A DNA stretch of 64,000 nt, taken from contig NZ_JACHDP010000001.1 of assembly GCF_014201145.1 (NCBI RefSeq), positions 2,852,001 to 2,916,000 on the forward strand, in the 5' to 3' direction. Origin of the DNA: Micromonospora parathelypteridis (GTDB taxonomy: Bacteria; Actinomycetota; Actinomycetes; Mycobacteriales; Micromonosporaceae). Below, in pieces: positions 44,999-53,754 of the stretch (the first letter of the stretch is position 1; each line of letters begins with the position of its first letter). The position numbers were made by a program, and so were the translations under genes. A model generated the notes under the pieces. It saw nothing but the letters and a program-made list of their open reading frames with translations, was not told the origin of the DNA and searched no databases.

Positions 44999-46981
44999 AT
45001 GATCAGTAGATTGCTCGTCGCCAATCGTGGGGAGATCGCCCGCCGGGTCTTCGCGACCTGCCGGGCGCTCGGCGTGGAGACGGTCGCGGTGCACTCGGAT
45101 GCGGATGCCGCCGAGCCGTTCGTCGCCGAGGCCGACCACGCGGTCCGGCTGCCCGGTGCCGCGCCGGCCGAGACGTACCTGCGGGTCGAGCTGATCCTGG
45201 ATGCGGCCCGGCGCAGCGGCGCGGACGCCGTCCACCCGGGCTACGGGTTCCTCGCCGAGAACGCCGAGTTCGCGGCGGCGGTGACCGACGCCGGGCTGAC
45301 CTGGGTCGGGCCGCCAGCCAAGGTGATCGCCGCGATGGGCGACAAGCTGGCGGCGAAGGCGCTGCTCGCCGAGGCGGGCGTGCCGATGCTGCCGAGCTGG
45401 ACCGACACCGATGTGATCACCGACTTTCCGGTGCTCGTCAAGGCGTCCGCCGGTGGCGGCGGGCGGGGGATGCGGATCGTCCGGGATGCAGGCGGGCTGG
45501 CCGAGGCCGTCGCCTCGGCGCGCCGCGAGGCGGCTGCCGCGTTCGGTGACGGCACGGTCTTCATCGAGCGGTACGTCGAGCGCGGTCGGCACGTCGAGGT
45601 GCAGATCTTCGGCGACGCCCACGGTCGGGTGGTGGCCCTCGGTGACCGTGAGTGCTCGATCCAGCGCCGGCACCAGAAGATCGTCGAGGAGGCGCCGGCG
45701 GTCGTTCCGGAGCGGGTGCGGACGGCGTTGCACGAGGCGGCGGTGGCCGCTGGTCGCGCGGTCGACTACCTGGGTGCGGGCACTGTGGAGTTCCTGCTCG
45801 CCCCGGGTGGGGAGTTCTTCTTCCTGGAGATGAACACCCGGCTCCAGGTGGAGCACCCGGTCACCGAGCTGTGCACGGGGCTGGACCTGGTGGGGCTGCA
45901 ACTGCTCGTCGCCGAGGGTGAGCCACTGCCGGCGACCCTGCCGGTCAGCACCGGGCATGCGATCGAGGTACGCCTGTGTGCCGAGGACGCCACCGCGGGT
46001 TGGCGGCCGGCCACCGGCACCCTGCACCGGTTCGCGGTCCCCCAGGTGGCAGCCGAGTTCGGCGGGCTGGCCGCGCCGGGCCTGCGGCTCGACTCGGGTG
46101 TGGTGGCCGGATCGGTGGTCGGGGTGCACTACGACTCGATGCTGGCGAAGCTGGTCGGCTGGGGCCGCACCCGCGCGGAGGCGACCCGCCTGCTGTCCAC
46201 CGCGCTGGCCCGAGCTGAGCTGCACGGGGTGACCACCAACCGGGACCTGCTGGTCGGGGTTCTGCGCAGCCCCGCGTTCGCGGCCGTGGAGATCGACACC
46301 GGGTTCCTGGACCGGCACACGGAGGTCTTCGCCCCGCTGCTTCCCGCCGACCGGTTCCCGCTGGCCGCGCTGGCGGCGGCACTCGCCTCAGCCGCCGGCC
46401 GCCGTGCCGACGCGCCGGTGCTGGCCGGGCTGCCGTCGGGCTGGCGTAACGTGCCGGCCGTCCCGCAGGTCACCCGGTTCAGCGGGCCGGACGGCGAGGT
46501 CGAGGTCCGCTACCGGCTGGACCGCACGGGCCGGCTCGCCGAGTGGTCCGCCGACCCCGGTGCCACCGAACGGCCGGCCGTGGCGCTGGTCGAGGCCACC
46601 CCCGACCGAGTGGTGCTCGACGTCGATGGGGTGCGGCACGCGTACCGCGTACACCGGGCGGGGTCGGCGGTGTTCGTGGACGGCCCGGACGGGGCGGCGA
46701 GCCTGGCCGAGCTGCCACGCCTCCCGCTGCCCACCGCGGAGGTGGCCGCCGGTTCGCTGCTCGCGCCGCTGCCGGGCGCGGTGGCTCGGGTGCACGTCCA
46801 GGTCGGCCAGCGGGTCTCGGCCGGCGATCCGCTGCTCACCCTGGAAGCGATGAAGTTGGAACATCCCGTCCTCGCTCCGACCGACGGCGTGGTCGCCGAG
46901 CTGCCGGTGCCGGCCGGCGGTCAGGTGCGCACCGGCGCGGTGCTTGCCGTCATCGACAACGCAGAGGAGAACCCGCGATGA
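44999..46981 (+). CDS. Acyl-CoA carboxylase, biotin-carboxylase/BCCP (alpha) subunit
   Basis: A 660-residue subunit with a biotin-carboxylase ATP-grasp domain in residues 1 to about 450 (LLVANRGEIARRVFATCR, DAVHPGYGFLAENAEF, KASAGGGGRGMRIV, EMNTRLQVEHPVTEL). A beta-rich linker follows, then a C-terminal biotin carrier domain with EAMKLEHP, in which Lys619 carries biotin. It carboxylates biotin using ATP and bicarbonate and partners the beta subunit just upstream. The domain order and length match methylcrotonyl- and geranyl-CoA carboxylases. The stop overlaps the start of the next dehydrogenase. Confidence 0.94.
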   Translation: MISRLLVANRGEIARRVFATCRALGVETVAVHSDADAAEPFVAEADHAVRLPGAAPAETYLRVELILDAARRSGADAVHPGYGFLAENAEFAAAVTDAGLTWVGPPAKVIAAMGDKLAAKALLAEAGVPMLPSWTDTDVITDFPVLVKASAGGGGRGMRIVRDAGGLAEAVASARREAAAAFGDGTVFIERYVERGRHVEVQIFGDAHGRVVALGDRECSIQRRHQKIVEEAPAVVPERVRTALHEAAVAAGRAVDYLGAGTVEFLLAPGGEFFFLEMNTRLQVEHPVTELCTGLDLVGLQLLVAEGEPLPATLPVSTGHAIEVRLCAEDATAGWRPATGTLHRFAVPQVAAEFGGLAAPGLRLDSGVVAGSVVGVHYDSMLAKLVGWGRTRAEATRLLSTALARAELHGVTTNRDLLVGVLRSPAFAAVEIDTGFLDRHTEVFAPLLPADRFPLAALAAALASAAGRRADAPVLAGLPSGWRNVPAVPQVTRFSGPDGEVEVRYRLDRTGRLAEWSADPGATERPAVALVEATPDRVVLDVDGVRHAYRVHRAGSAVFVDGPDGAASLAELPRLPLPTAEVAAGSLLAPLPGAVARVHVQVGQRVSAGDPLLTLEAMKLEHPVLAPTDGVVAELPVPAGGQVRTGAVLAVIDNAEENPR

Positions 46982-48141
46982 CCTTCGACCTCACCCCTGA
47001 GCAGGACCAACTGCGCGACGCGGTGCGAGCGTTGGGCCGCCGCTACGGCCACGGCTACTTCGTCGAGAAGGCGAAGGCCGGGGAACACACCACCGAACTC
47101 TGGGCCGAGGCCGGCCGGCTCGGCTACCTGGGGGTCAACATCCCCACCGAGTACGGCGGTGGGGGCGGCGGCATCACCGACCTGGCCATCGTCTGCGAGG
47201 AGCTGGCGGCCGCCGGCTGCCCGCTACTGCTGCTGGTGGTCTCCCCCGCGATCGCGGCCACGGTGCTCAACCGGCATGGCACCGAGGAGCAGCGCAAGCG
47301 GCACCTGCCCGGCCTCGCCGACGGCTCCCAGAAGATCGTCTTCGCGATCACCGAGCCGGAGGCCGGTTCCAACTTCCACCGGCTCGGCACGGTCGCCCGC
47401 CGCGACGGCGACGGTTGGCTGCTCTCCGGCCGCAAGTGCTACATCTCCGGGGTGGACGAGGCGGACCACGTGCTGGTGGTGGCACGGACCGAGGACTCGT
47501 CCACCGGAAAACTGAAGCCCGCGCTGTTCCTGGTGCCGACCGACGCGGCTGGGCTGACCCGGTCCAAGCTGGACATGGAGATCTTGTCCCCGGAGAACCA
47601 GTTCCTGCTCTACCTGGATGACGTGCGACTCCCCGCCGACGCGCTGCTCGGTGAGTCGCTGGACACCGGCCTGCCGGCCCTCTTCGCCGGGCTCAACCCG
47701 GAACGGATCACGGTGGCCGCGATGGGTGCCGGCACCGGCCGGTACGCCATCGAGCGGGCCAGCGAGTACACCGCCACCCGCAAGGTCTGGGGTGGCCGGA
47801 CCATCGGCTCGCACCAGGGTGTGTCACACCCGCTGGCGCACGCCGCGGTGCAGGTGGAGCTGGCCCGACTCATGATCCAGAAGGCGGCCACGCTGTACGA
47901 CGCGGGCCGCGACCTGGAGGCCGGGGTGGCCGGCAACATGGCCAAGTACGCGGCCGGGGAGGCGGCGGCACTCGCCGTGGACACCGCCGTCCAGGTGCTC
48001 GGCGGGGCCGGCATGACCACCGAGTACGGGGTGGCGACCCTGCTCGGCGCGGTCCGGGCCGGCCGGATCGCCCCGGTCAGTAGAGAGATGATCCTCAACT
48101 TCGTAGCCCAGCACGTCCTCGGTCAGGACAAGTCGTACTGA
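46978..48141 (+). CDS. Acyl-CoA dehydrogenase, second of the operon
   Basis: A 387-residue acyl-CoA dehydrogenase, distinct from the one at 42189. It has ITEPEAGSNFHRLGTVARR, LSGRKCYISGVDEAD, and the C-terminal VQVLGGAGMTTEYGVATLLGAVRAGRI read in parts. The ATG at 46978 overlaps the carboxylase alpha stop (ATGA), which makes it the last gene of the unit. Two different dehydrogenases flanking one carboxylase are consistent with two oxidation steps of a branched acyl chain. The gene converges on a membrane protein gene 42 bases away. Confidence 0.92.
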   Translation: MTFDLTPEQDQLRDAVRALGRRYGHGYFVEKAKAGEHTTELWAEAGRLGYLGVNIPTEYGGGGGGITDLAIVCEELAAAGCPLLLLVVSPAIAATVLNRHGTEEQRKRHLPGLADGSQKIVFAITEPEAGSNFHRLGTVARRDGDGWLLSGRKCYISGVDEADHVLVVARTEDSSTGKLKPALFLVPTDAAGLTRSKLDMEILSPENQFLLYLDDVRLPADALLGESLDTGLPALFAGLNPERITVAAMGAGTGRYAIERASEYTATRKVWGGRTIGSHQGVSHPLAHAAVQVELARLMIQKAATLYDAGRDLEAGVAGNMAKYAAGEAAALAVDTAVQVLGGAGMTTEYGVATLLGAVRAGRIAPVSREMILNFVAQHVLGQDKSY

Positions 48142-48182
48142 GCCGCCCAACCGACGCATGACCGGCTGCGCGGGTGTGGCGG

Positions 48183-49373
48183 TCAGGCCGGGGTGCGGCA
48201 GGCGGCATCGATACGGTGAAGTGGGCGGACGCGACGGCCCATCCCCTCCAGCAGTGAGTCCTCGACGTGGAAGTCGTGGACACGCAACTGGCGCCGGGGC
48301 AGCTCCTCCTCGCTCGGGCAGAGCACCTGCGCACGGACCAGCTCGACCGGCACGTACCGCACACCACCCCGCTCCTGCAGGATCACCATGTTGACGTCGT
48401 CCGTGGTGATCACGTGCCCGCGTACGTCCTCGGCGGGTCCGTTCTCCGTGCCCACGGTCGTGACGGTCAGTGGCAGCACCGGTGTGCTGATCACCGGCAC
48501 CGCGGCCCAGACCAGCGTGGCCAACATCGCCACCTCGGTCACCGAGGCCAGCGGCCGGATCACCACGCCGGGCAGCGGCCCCGCGATGAAGAGGGCCGAC
48601 AGCGGCGGCACCACGAGCAGCGCCAGCACCAGCAGCTCGCCCTGCTCCGCGGCGTCGCGCAGCGTGGGCAGCAGCAGCCAGCCGTACGCGGCGAGCAGCA
48701 CGACGATCAGGAGCAGCCGTGGCACCACCCGTTCGTGCAGCCGCGCGGGACGGAGTTGGAACGCGGCCACGAACGCCGGCAGCAGTAGCGGCAGGTAGAG
48801 CAGCGGCCAGGTGATCAGGGCGAGCAGGAAACTGGCCAGCACCACCCAGGCCGGGGTGATGTCGGCCCAGCGGGCGAAGAGTGGACGACGGCGGGTGCCC
48901 GGCGGCAACCGGTCCACACTGACCGCCAGCACGGCGCCGAGCGCGAAGACGGCGACCAGAGCGGTGGAGAGCAGCCGGGCAGCGGTGGTCAGGAAACCGG
49001 CGAGCAGGTTGACCGGCCCGACGTTTGCGACCAGCAGCAACGTGGTCTGGAGTTCGCCGCCCGCCTCCACACCGAGCCGAAGCACCGAGAAGATCGCCGG
49101 TACGCCCACCAGCGCCGTCCAAAACGACTGGCTGGCCCGGGCGCGCCGCTCCGCCGGATCCCACCGCACCCGCCCCGGCTCGACGTCGGCGACGACCGGT
49201 TCGGCGGGTGCGGCGACCGGCACGTCCGCCGGCCAGACGGTGGCGTCCGTCCCGGAATGGAGCGGACCGTCGACAGCCGGCACGGTGGCGGTGTCGTGCG
49301 GCACGGACGCCCGGGGTGGCGGGACCGGGCCGTCGGCGCCCGCGCCGCCGGTGGCGGTCGGCGCCGTGCTCAC
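48183..49373 (-). CDS. Polytopic membrane protein coupled to a solute-binding lipoprotein
   Basis: A 396-residue protein with a Pro/Ala-rich N-terminus of about 80 residues. About seven or eight hydrophobic helices lie between residues 85 and 320, in pairs, and a soluble C-terminal domain follows (DVRGHVITTDDVNMVILQ and onward). I do not recognise the family, and it lacks ABC-permease motifs. The GTG start at 49373 overlaps the stop of the binding-protein gene, so the two are made together. A receptor-like pairing, in which the lipoprotein reports ligand to the membrane protein, is an inference that resembles the GlnH-GlnX arrangement of mycobacteria in layout only. Confidence 0.72.
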   Translation of the reverse strand: MSTAPTATGGAGADGPVPPPRASVPHDTATVPAVDGPLHSGTDATVWPADVPVAAPAEPVVADVEPGRVRWDPAERRARASQSFWTALVGVPAIFSVLRLGVEAGGELQTTLLLVANVGPVNLLAGFLTTAARLLSTALVAVFALGAVLAVSVDRLPPGTRRRPLFARWADITPAWVVLASFLLALITWPLLYLPLLLPAFVAAFQLRPARLHERVVPRLLLIVVLLAAYGWLLLPTLRDAAEQGELLVLALLVVPPLSALFIAGPLPGVVIRPLASVTEVAMLATLVWAAVPVISTPVLPLTVTTVGTENGPAEDVRGHVITTDDVNMVILQERGGVRYVPVELVRAQVLCPSEEELPRRQLRVHDFHVEDSLLEGMGRRVRPLHRIDAACRTPA

Positions 49374-50311
49374 CGCCGGGGAGCCTTATCGTCGAAGTCG
49401 ACCAGTTTCGGCACCTCCAGCGGCTGCGGCTGGCGCTTCTCCGCCCGCAGCCACGGACCCAACGTCCGGTTGTACGCCGTCTGCCAGGGGCTCGCCTGCC
49501 CGTCCCGGCCCTGCTCGTAGCTCTTCTGCAGGAAGAACGCGACGAGGTCGCGCAGTGCGGGATCCCCGATCGGCACGCCGATGCCCAGCAGTTCGCTGGT
49601 GCCGAACGGCATGTCCACGATCTCGAACTCCTTGGGGAAGCTGGCCAGGAAGCCGGCGAGGATCGACTCGTCGGAGCTGACCGCGTCGTACCGGCCCTTC
49701 CGGATGCCGTCGACGCAGTCGCCGACGTCCTTCACCACGAACGTCTTGACCTGGTGCTTCTCCAGCTCGGCCTCGGTGGTGGAGCCGCCGCTCGTGCAGA
49801 CCCGGTAAGCCGGGTCGCGCAGGTCCTCAATGGTGCGGATCTTGTCCTTGAGCCGGCTCGACACCATCACCTCCTGGGTGGTGACGAAGTACGGCCCGGC
49901 GAAGCTGACCAGCTTCTTGCGCTCCTCGGTGATGGAGAAGCTGGACACCACCAGGTCGACAGTGCCGCCCTGCAGCGCCGGGATCCGGTCCTCGGTGGCC
50001 ACGGAGACGAACTCCAACCGCTGGTCCCCCTCGTAGCCGAGGGAGGCGGCGATGTACCGACCGATCTCGACGTCGAAGCCGGCATGCTGGCCGTTGCGGA
50101 GTTCGCCCATCAGCGGCTCGTTGGTGGCGACGCCGATGCGCAGCTTCGTCTGGCCGTAGATGTGCGACTCGCGGAGTTTCTCCTGTACGGACTGCAGCTC
50201 CGGTTCCTGCCGGCTGTCGCAGCCGGCGGCGGCGGCCAGGGTGAGGGTGAGGGCGACCGCCAGCGTCGTCGCGACCGAGCGGAGCCGGGACTGCGAACTG
50301 CCTGAGTTCAT
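49370..50311 (-). CDS. Amino-acid-type solute-binding lipoprotein
   Basis: A 313-residue lipoprotein of the family 3 solute-binding proteins (glutamate/glutamine type). The signal peptide ends in LAAAAG-Cys31. The bilobed domain shows LRIGVATNEPLMGEL, GFDVEIGRYIAASLGY, DLVVSSFSITEERKKLVSFAGPYF read in parts, and a hinge-side Cys pair (YRVCTSGGST and VGDCVDGIR). The ATG at 50311 is set by GCGAGGTG; an in-frame upstream ATG at 50368 is less likely because it would bury the signal peptide. No ABC permease or ATPase for amino acids is adjacent, so a sensing role is possible. Confidence 0.88.
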   Translation of the reverse strand: MNSGSSQSRLRSVATTLAVALTLTLAAAAGCDSRQEPELQSVQEKLRESHIYGQTKLRIGVATNEPLMGELRNGQHAGFDVEIGRYIAASLGYEGDQRLEFVSVATEDRIPALQGGTVDLVVSSFSITEERKKLVSFAGPYFVTTQEVMVSSRLKDKIRTIEDLRDPAYRVCTSGGSTTEAELEKHQVKTFVVKDVGDCVDGIRKGRYDAVSSDESILAGFLASFPKEFEIVDMPFGTSELLGIGVPIGDPALRDLVAFFLQKSYEQGRDGQASPWQTAYNRTLGPWLRAEKRQPQPLEVPKLVDFDDKAPRR

Positions 50312-50464
50312 GCGCACCTCGCTGCCGGGAGAGCCTGCGAGACACCGAGAGTAGTCGTTCGCGTCCAATTTGTGTGCACGTCGGTATCGGTAGGGGTTTC
50401 CCCACCACCGAGATCATGGGCCGCCGTGTGTTCCGGAAACGCCGCCTCGACCAGGCTTTCCACC

Positions 50465-51217
50465 ATGCGAAACAGCGATGTGACCCCCGGTCGAGGGCCG
50501 GTCGTCGAGGTGCTCGACGTGACGAAGACCTATGCCGGCGCGGGCGGTGTCCGGGCGTTGGACGGCGTGTCGGTCGCCTTCGAGGCCGGTTCGTTCTGCG
50601 CCGTGATGGGCCCGTCCGGCTCGGGCAAATCCACGCTTCTGCACTGTGCGGCGGGCCTGGACCGGCCGGACAGCGGACGGGTACTCCTCGCCGGTCAGGA
50701 CATCGGCGGGCTGCGTGAACCGCAGCTCACCCAGGCACGGCGGCAGCGGGTCGGCTTCGTCTTCCAGTCGTACAACCTGATGGACTCGCTGTCGGTCTGG
50801 CACAACATCCTGCTGCCGCAGCGGCTGGCCGGGGTACGACCGGACCGGAAGTGGGCGCAGGAGGTGATTCGCCGCGTCGGGCTCACCGGACGGGAGAACG
50901 CCCGGCCCGGCCAACTGTCCGGCGGTCAGCGGCAGCGGGTCGCCCTGGCCCGCGCCCTGGCGAGTCGACCGGAGGTCATCTTCGCCGACGAGCCGACCGG
51001 GGCGCTGGACCTGTCGACCGGCCGCGAGGTACTCCAACTGCTGCGCGAAGCGGTGGACGACGTCGGCACGACGATCGTCATGGTCACGCACGACCCGGCT
51101 GCGGCGGCGTGGGCCGACCGCGCGGTGTTCCTCGCCGACGGGCGGATCGTCACGGAGCTCGCCGACCCCACCGCCGAGAAGATCGCGGCACAGATGATGG
51201 CGGTGACCGTCCGATGA
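50465..51217 (+). CDS. ABC transporter ATP-binding protein (MacB/LolD type)
   Basis: A 250-residue ATPase subunit with Walker A GPSGSGKSTLL, Q-loop VGFVFQSYNLMDSLSVWHN, signature LSGGQRQRVALARAL, Walker B VIFADEPTGALD and the switch His in MVTHDP. The motif details are those of the MacB/LolD/FtsE group, which partner FtsX-like permeases. The ATG at 50465 is chosen as the first in-frame ATG close to the conserved domain; the frame is open further upstream to 50372. The stop overlaps the permease start (ATGA). Confidence 0.94.
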   Translation: MRNSDVTPGRGPVVEVLDVTKTYAGAGGVRALDGVSVAFEAGSFCAVMGPSGSGKSTLLHCAAGLDRPDSGRVLLAGQDIGGLREPQLTQARRQRVGFVFQSYNLMDSLSVWHNILLPQRLAGVRPDRKWAQEVIRRVGLTGRENARPGQLSGGQRQRVALARALASRPEVIFADEPTGALDLSTGREVLQLLREAVDDVGTTIVMVTHDPAAAAWADRAVFLADGRIVTELADPTAEKIAAQMMAVTVR

Positions 51218-53754
51218 TCCGGCTCGCTCTCAGCACGCTGCGCCAGCACCGCGGCGCCTACGCGGGCACGTTCTTCGCCGCGCTGCTCGCCGTGGCACTA
51301 CTCGCCGGCGGCGGTCTGCTGCTCGCCTCCGTACTCACCGCGAAGCCGCCGGCCGACCGGTTCGCGGCAGCGCCGATCGTCGTGTCGGGCGACCGCGACG
51401 TGACCCTCCAGAAGGTCACCACCAAACACAAGAAGGACAAGGTCAAGCGCAAGGTCAAGGTCAAGTCCGAGCAGCTCACCGGTGCCGGTTCCCTGCCGGC
51501 GGACCTCGTCGGTCGACTGGGCAACCTTCCCGGCGTCGCGGCCGCGACCGCGGACGTCGCCTTCCCGGTCCAGGCAGGCACGCCGGACGGACTCCTACTG
51601 CGTGGTGCCGATGACGCTCCCGTGATCGGACACGGGTGGAGCTCCGCACAGCTGACCCCGTACTCGTTGCGCACCGGCGAAGCGCCCGGCCCGGGCCAGG
51701 TCGTCATCGACGCCGACCTGGCCAACCGTTCGGGCACCACCGTTGGTGGACGTCTCGTCGTCACCACGAAGACCGGCGTCCGCACCCTGGTCGTGTCCGG
51801 TGTCGCCGCACCGGCCGGGCGCGACGGACTGCCCGCCCAGGGCGCCCTGTTCGTCGCCGATTCCGACGTGGCGTCGGTGTCGGGGCTGCCCGGGCCGACC
51901 GCGGTGGCCATCCTGGCCAACCCCGACACCGACCCGGTCGCGCTCCGCAAGGCCGTCGAGGGGGTCGCCGGGGATGCGCCCGTGCTCACGGGCGACGATC
52001 GAGTCCGGGCCGACCTGCCCGGCGCCCTGCCTGACTACATCGGCCCCATCTCGATCTTCGGCTTCGTCATCGGTATCACGGCGTTCGCGGCCATCTTCGT
52101 CCTCACCGGCACGGTCACGCTCGGGGTACGTCAACGACTGCGCGAGCTGGCCCTGCTGCGCACCGCCGGTGCGACCCCGGCCCAGTTGCGCCGCCTCCTC
52201 GGTGTGGAAAGCCTCCTGCTCGCCGGGGTCGCCGCGCTGCCGGGCATACCGCTCGGTGTGGTGTTCGCCCACGTGGTGGCTGCCCGGTTCCGGGAACTGG
52301 GCGCGGTGCCGGCCCAGTTCGTCGTACAGACCAACGTGATCGTGCTCATCGCCGCCATGGCGGCAGGGATGCTGGTGACCTTCGTCGGCGCCCAGATCGC
52401 CGGCCGCCGAGCGGTGCGCATCGCGCCGACACAGGCACTCGCCGAGACCGCGAACGCACCGACCGGTGGACTCGTCCTGCGCACCGCCCTCGCGGTGGTG
52501 ACCGCCGCCGGCGCATTCGCCCTGCTCATCTTCGTTCCGCTCGGCGGACCGCTCGGCATCGGCATGTGTTTCCTGTCGTGCGCCCTGTTGCTGTGCACGG
52601 TCGCGGCCCTGGGCCCGCTGCTGGTCCGGGTGCTGACGACGCCGGTGTCCCGTGTCATCGGCTCCGGCGGCGCGATCGGCTGGCTGGCCGGCCTGGTCAC
52701 CCGGGCCGAGCGGCGAAGGGTCGCGGCGGTCGCGGTTCCGCTCGTGCTCATGTTCGCGATCAATGCCACCATGCTGCTCAACACCACCCTGCTGGACGAA
52801 CTGGCCGGGCGGGAGCAGGCGGCCCGGACGGCAGCCGCGACGGCGCAGGTGAGCGCACCGGGCGGGATGCCGCTCAGTACCGTCAGAGAACTCCTCGCAC
52901 TCAACGGGGTGACCGGCGCGGCAGCGACGTTGCCGACGCGGGCGATCGTCGAGCAGGGTGGCAAGCCCGAGGACTACGCGACGCAGGGTCTGCTGGTCGC
53001 CGGCACCGAGGCGGCGCTCGACCTCGATCTACGCGCCGGAACGCTGCCAGGCGATGGCACGTTCGCCGCCAGCGAGTACGTGACCAAGCAGTACGGCTGG
53101 CGGGTGGGCGACGACGTGCCGGTCTGGCTCGCCGACGGCTACCAGGTCAAACTGCGCCTCGCCGGGGTGTACGCCCGAGCCCGGGGGTTCGGCGACCTGG
53201 CACTCCCCGCAGACCTGGTGGCGGCGCACGATCCACGCGGACTGGTCAGCACGGTCGGGCTGCGTTACAGCGGCGACGTACCGGAGCGGATCGCCACCTC
53301 GTGGCCCAGCCTGCGGCTGACCCCCACGCTCGGTGCGGCACCCACCGGTGACAACCAGAACCAGCAGGGCGCCTGGGAGCTCCTGGTGGTCATCTCGCTC
53401 GGCTTCACGGCGATCGCAGTCGTCAACACCTTCGCCATCGCCACCGCCGCGCGCCGCCGCGAATTCGCCGACCTGCGTCTGGCCGGGGCGACGACCAGGC
53501 AGCTCCACCGGCTCGTCGACCGCGAGGCGATGATCACGGTCACCGTCGGGCTGGCGCTGGGTGCCCTGGTCACCGCGATCGTGGTCGGCGCCTTCAGCAC
53601 CGCGCAGGACGGCACGTTGTCGGTGTTCGTCGACGCCGCAACGTACGCGGGGATGCTCGGCGGTGTCGCGGCACTGGGACTGGTCGCGGGTGCCGTACCG
53701 GCACGGGTCCTGCTGCGACGGCGCAGTCTGCCGGCTCTGAGCGACGGGCGCTGA
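51214..53754 (+). CDS. FtsX-like ABC transporter permease
   Basis: An 846-residue permease with two FtsX/MacB repeats: one N-terminal helix (about 17-41), an outside domain, helices at about 275-300, 320-350 and 365-395, a central membrane pair near 430-480, a second outside domain, and three C-terminal helices. It should move or signal about envelope compounds such as peptides or lipids. A lysine-rich stretch at residues 71-85 (KHKKDKVKRKVKVKS) in the first outside domain is unusual. It overlaps both neighbours by a few bases, and the two-component genes downstream suggest a stress-response or antimicrobial-resistance module. Confidence 0.92.
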   Translation: MIRLALSTLRQHRGAYAGTFFAALLAVALLAGGGLLLASVLTAKPPADRFAAAPIVVSGDRDVTLQKVTTKHKKDKVKRKVKVKSEQLTGAGSLPADLVGRLGNLPGVAAATADVAFPVQAGTPDGLLLRGADDAPVIGHGWSSAQLTPYSLRTGEAPGPGQVVIDADLANRSGTTVGGRLVVTTKTGVRTLVVSGVAAPAGRDGLPAQGALFVADSDVASVSGLPGPTAVAILANPDTDPVALRKAVEGVAGDAPVLTGDDRVRADLPGALPDYIGPISIFGFVIGITAFAAIFVLTGTVTLGVRQRLRELALLRTAGATPAQLRRLLGVESLLLAGVAALPGIPLGVVFAHVVAARFRELGAVPAQFVVQTNVIVLIAAMAAGMLVTFVGAQIAGRRAVRIAPTQALAETANAPTGGLVLRTALAVVTAAGAFALLIFVPLGGPLGIGMCFLSCALLLCTVAALGPLLVRVLTTPVSRVIGSGGAIGWLAGLVTRAERRRVAAVAVPLVLMFAINATMLLNTTLLDELAGREQAARTAAATAQVSAPGGMPLSTVRELLALNGVTGAAATLPTRAIVEQGGKPEDYATQGLLVAGTEAALDLDLRAGTLPGDGTFAASEYVTKQYGWRVGDDVPVWLADGYQVKLRLAGVYARARGFGDLALPADLVAAHDPRGLVSTVGLRYSGDVPERIATSWPSLRLTPTLGAAPTGDNQNQQGAWELLVVISLGFTAIAVVNTFAIATAARRREFADLRLAGATTRQLHRLVDREAMITVTVGLALGALVTAIVVGAFSTAQDGTLSVFVDAATYAGMLGGVAALGLVAGAVPARVLLRRRSLPALSDGR

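Noticed and set aside
48159..48185. TGACCG/CGGTCA possible hairpin between the convergent dehydrogenase and membrane protein genes
   Set aside because: Only six pairs with a 15-base loop; too weak to call a terminator.
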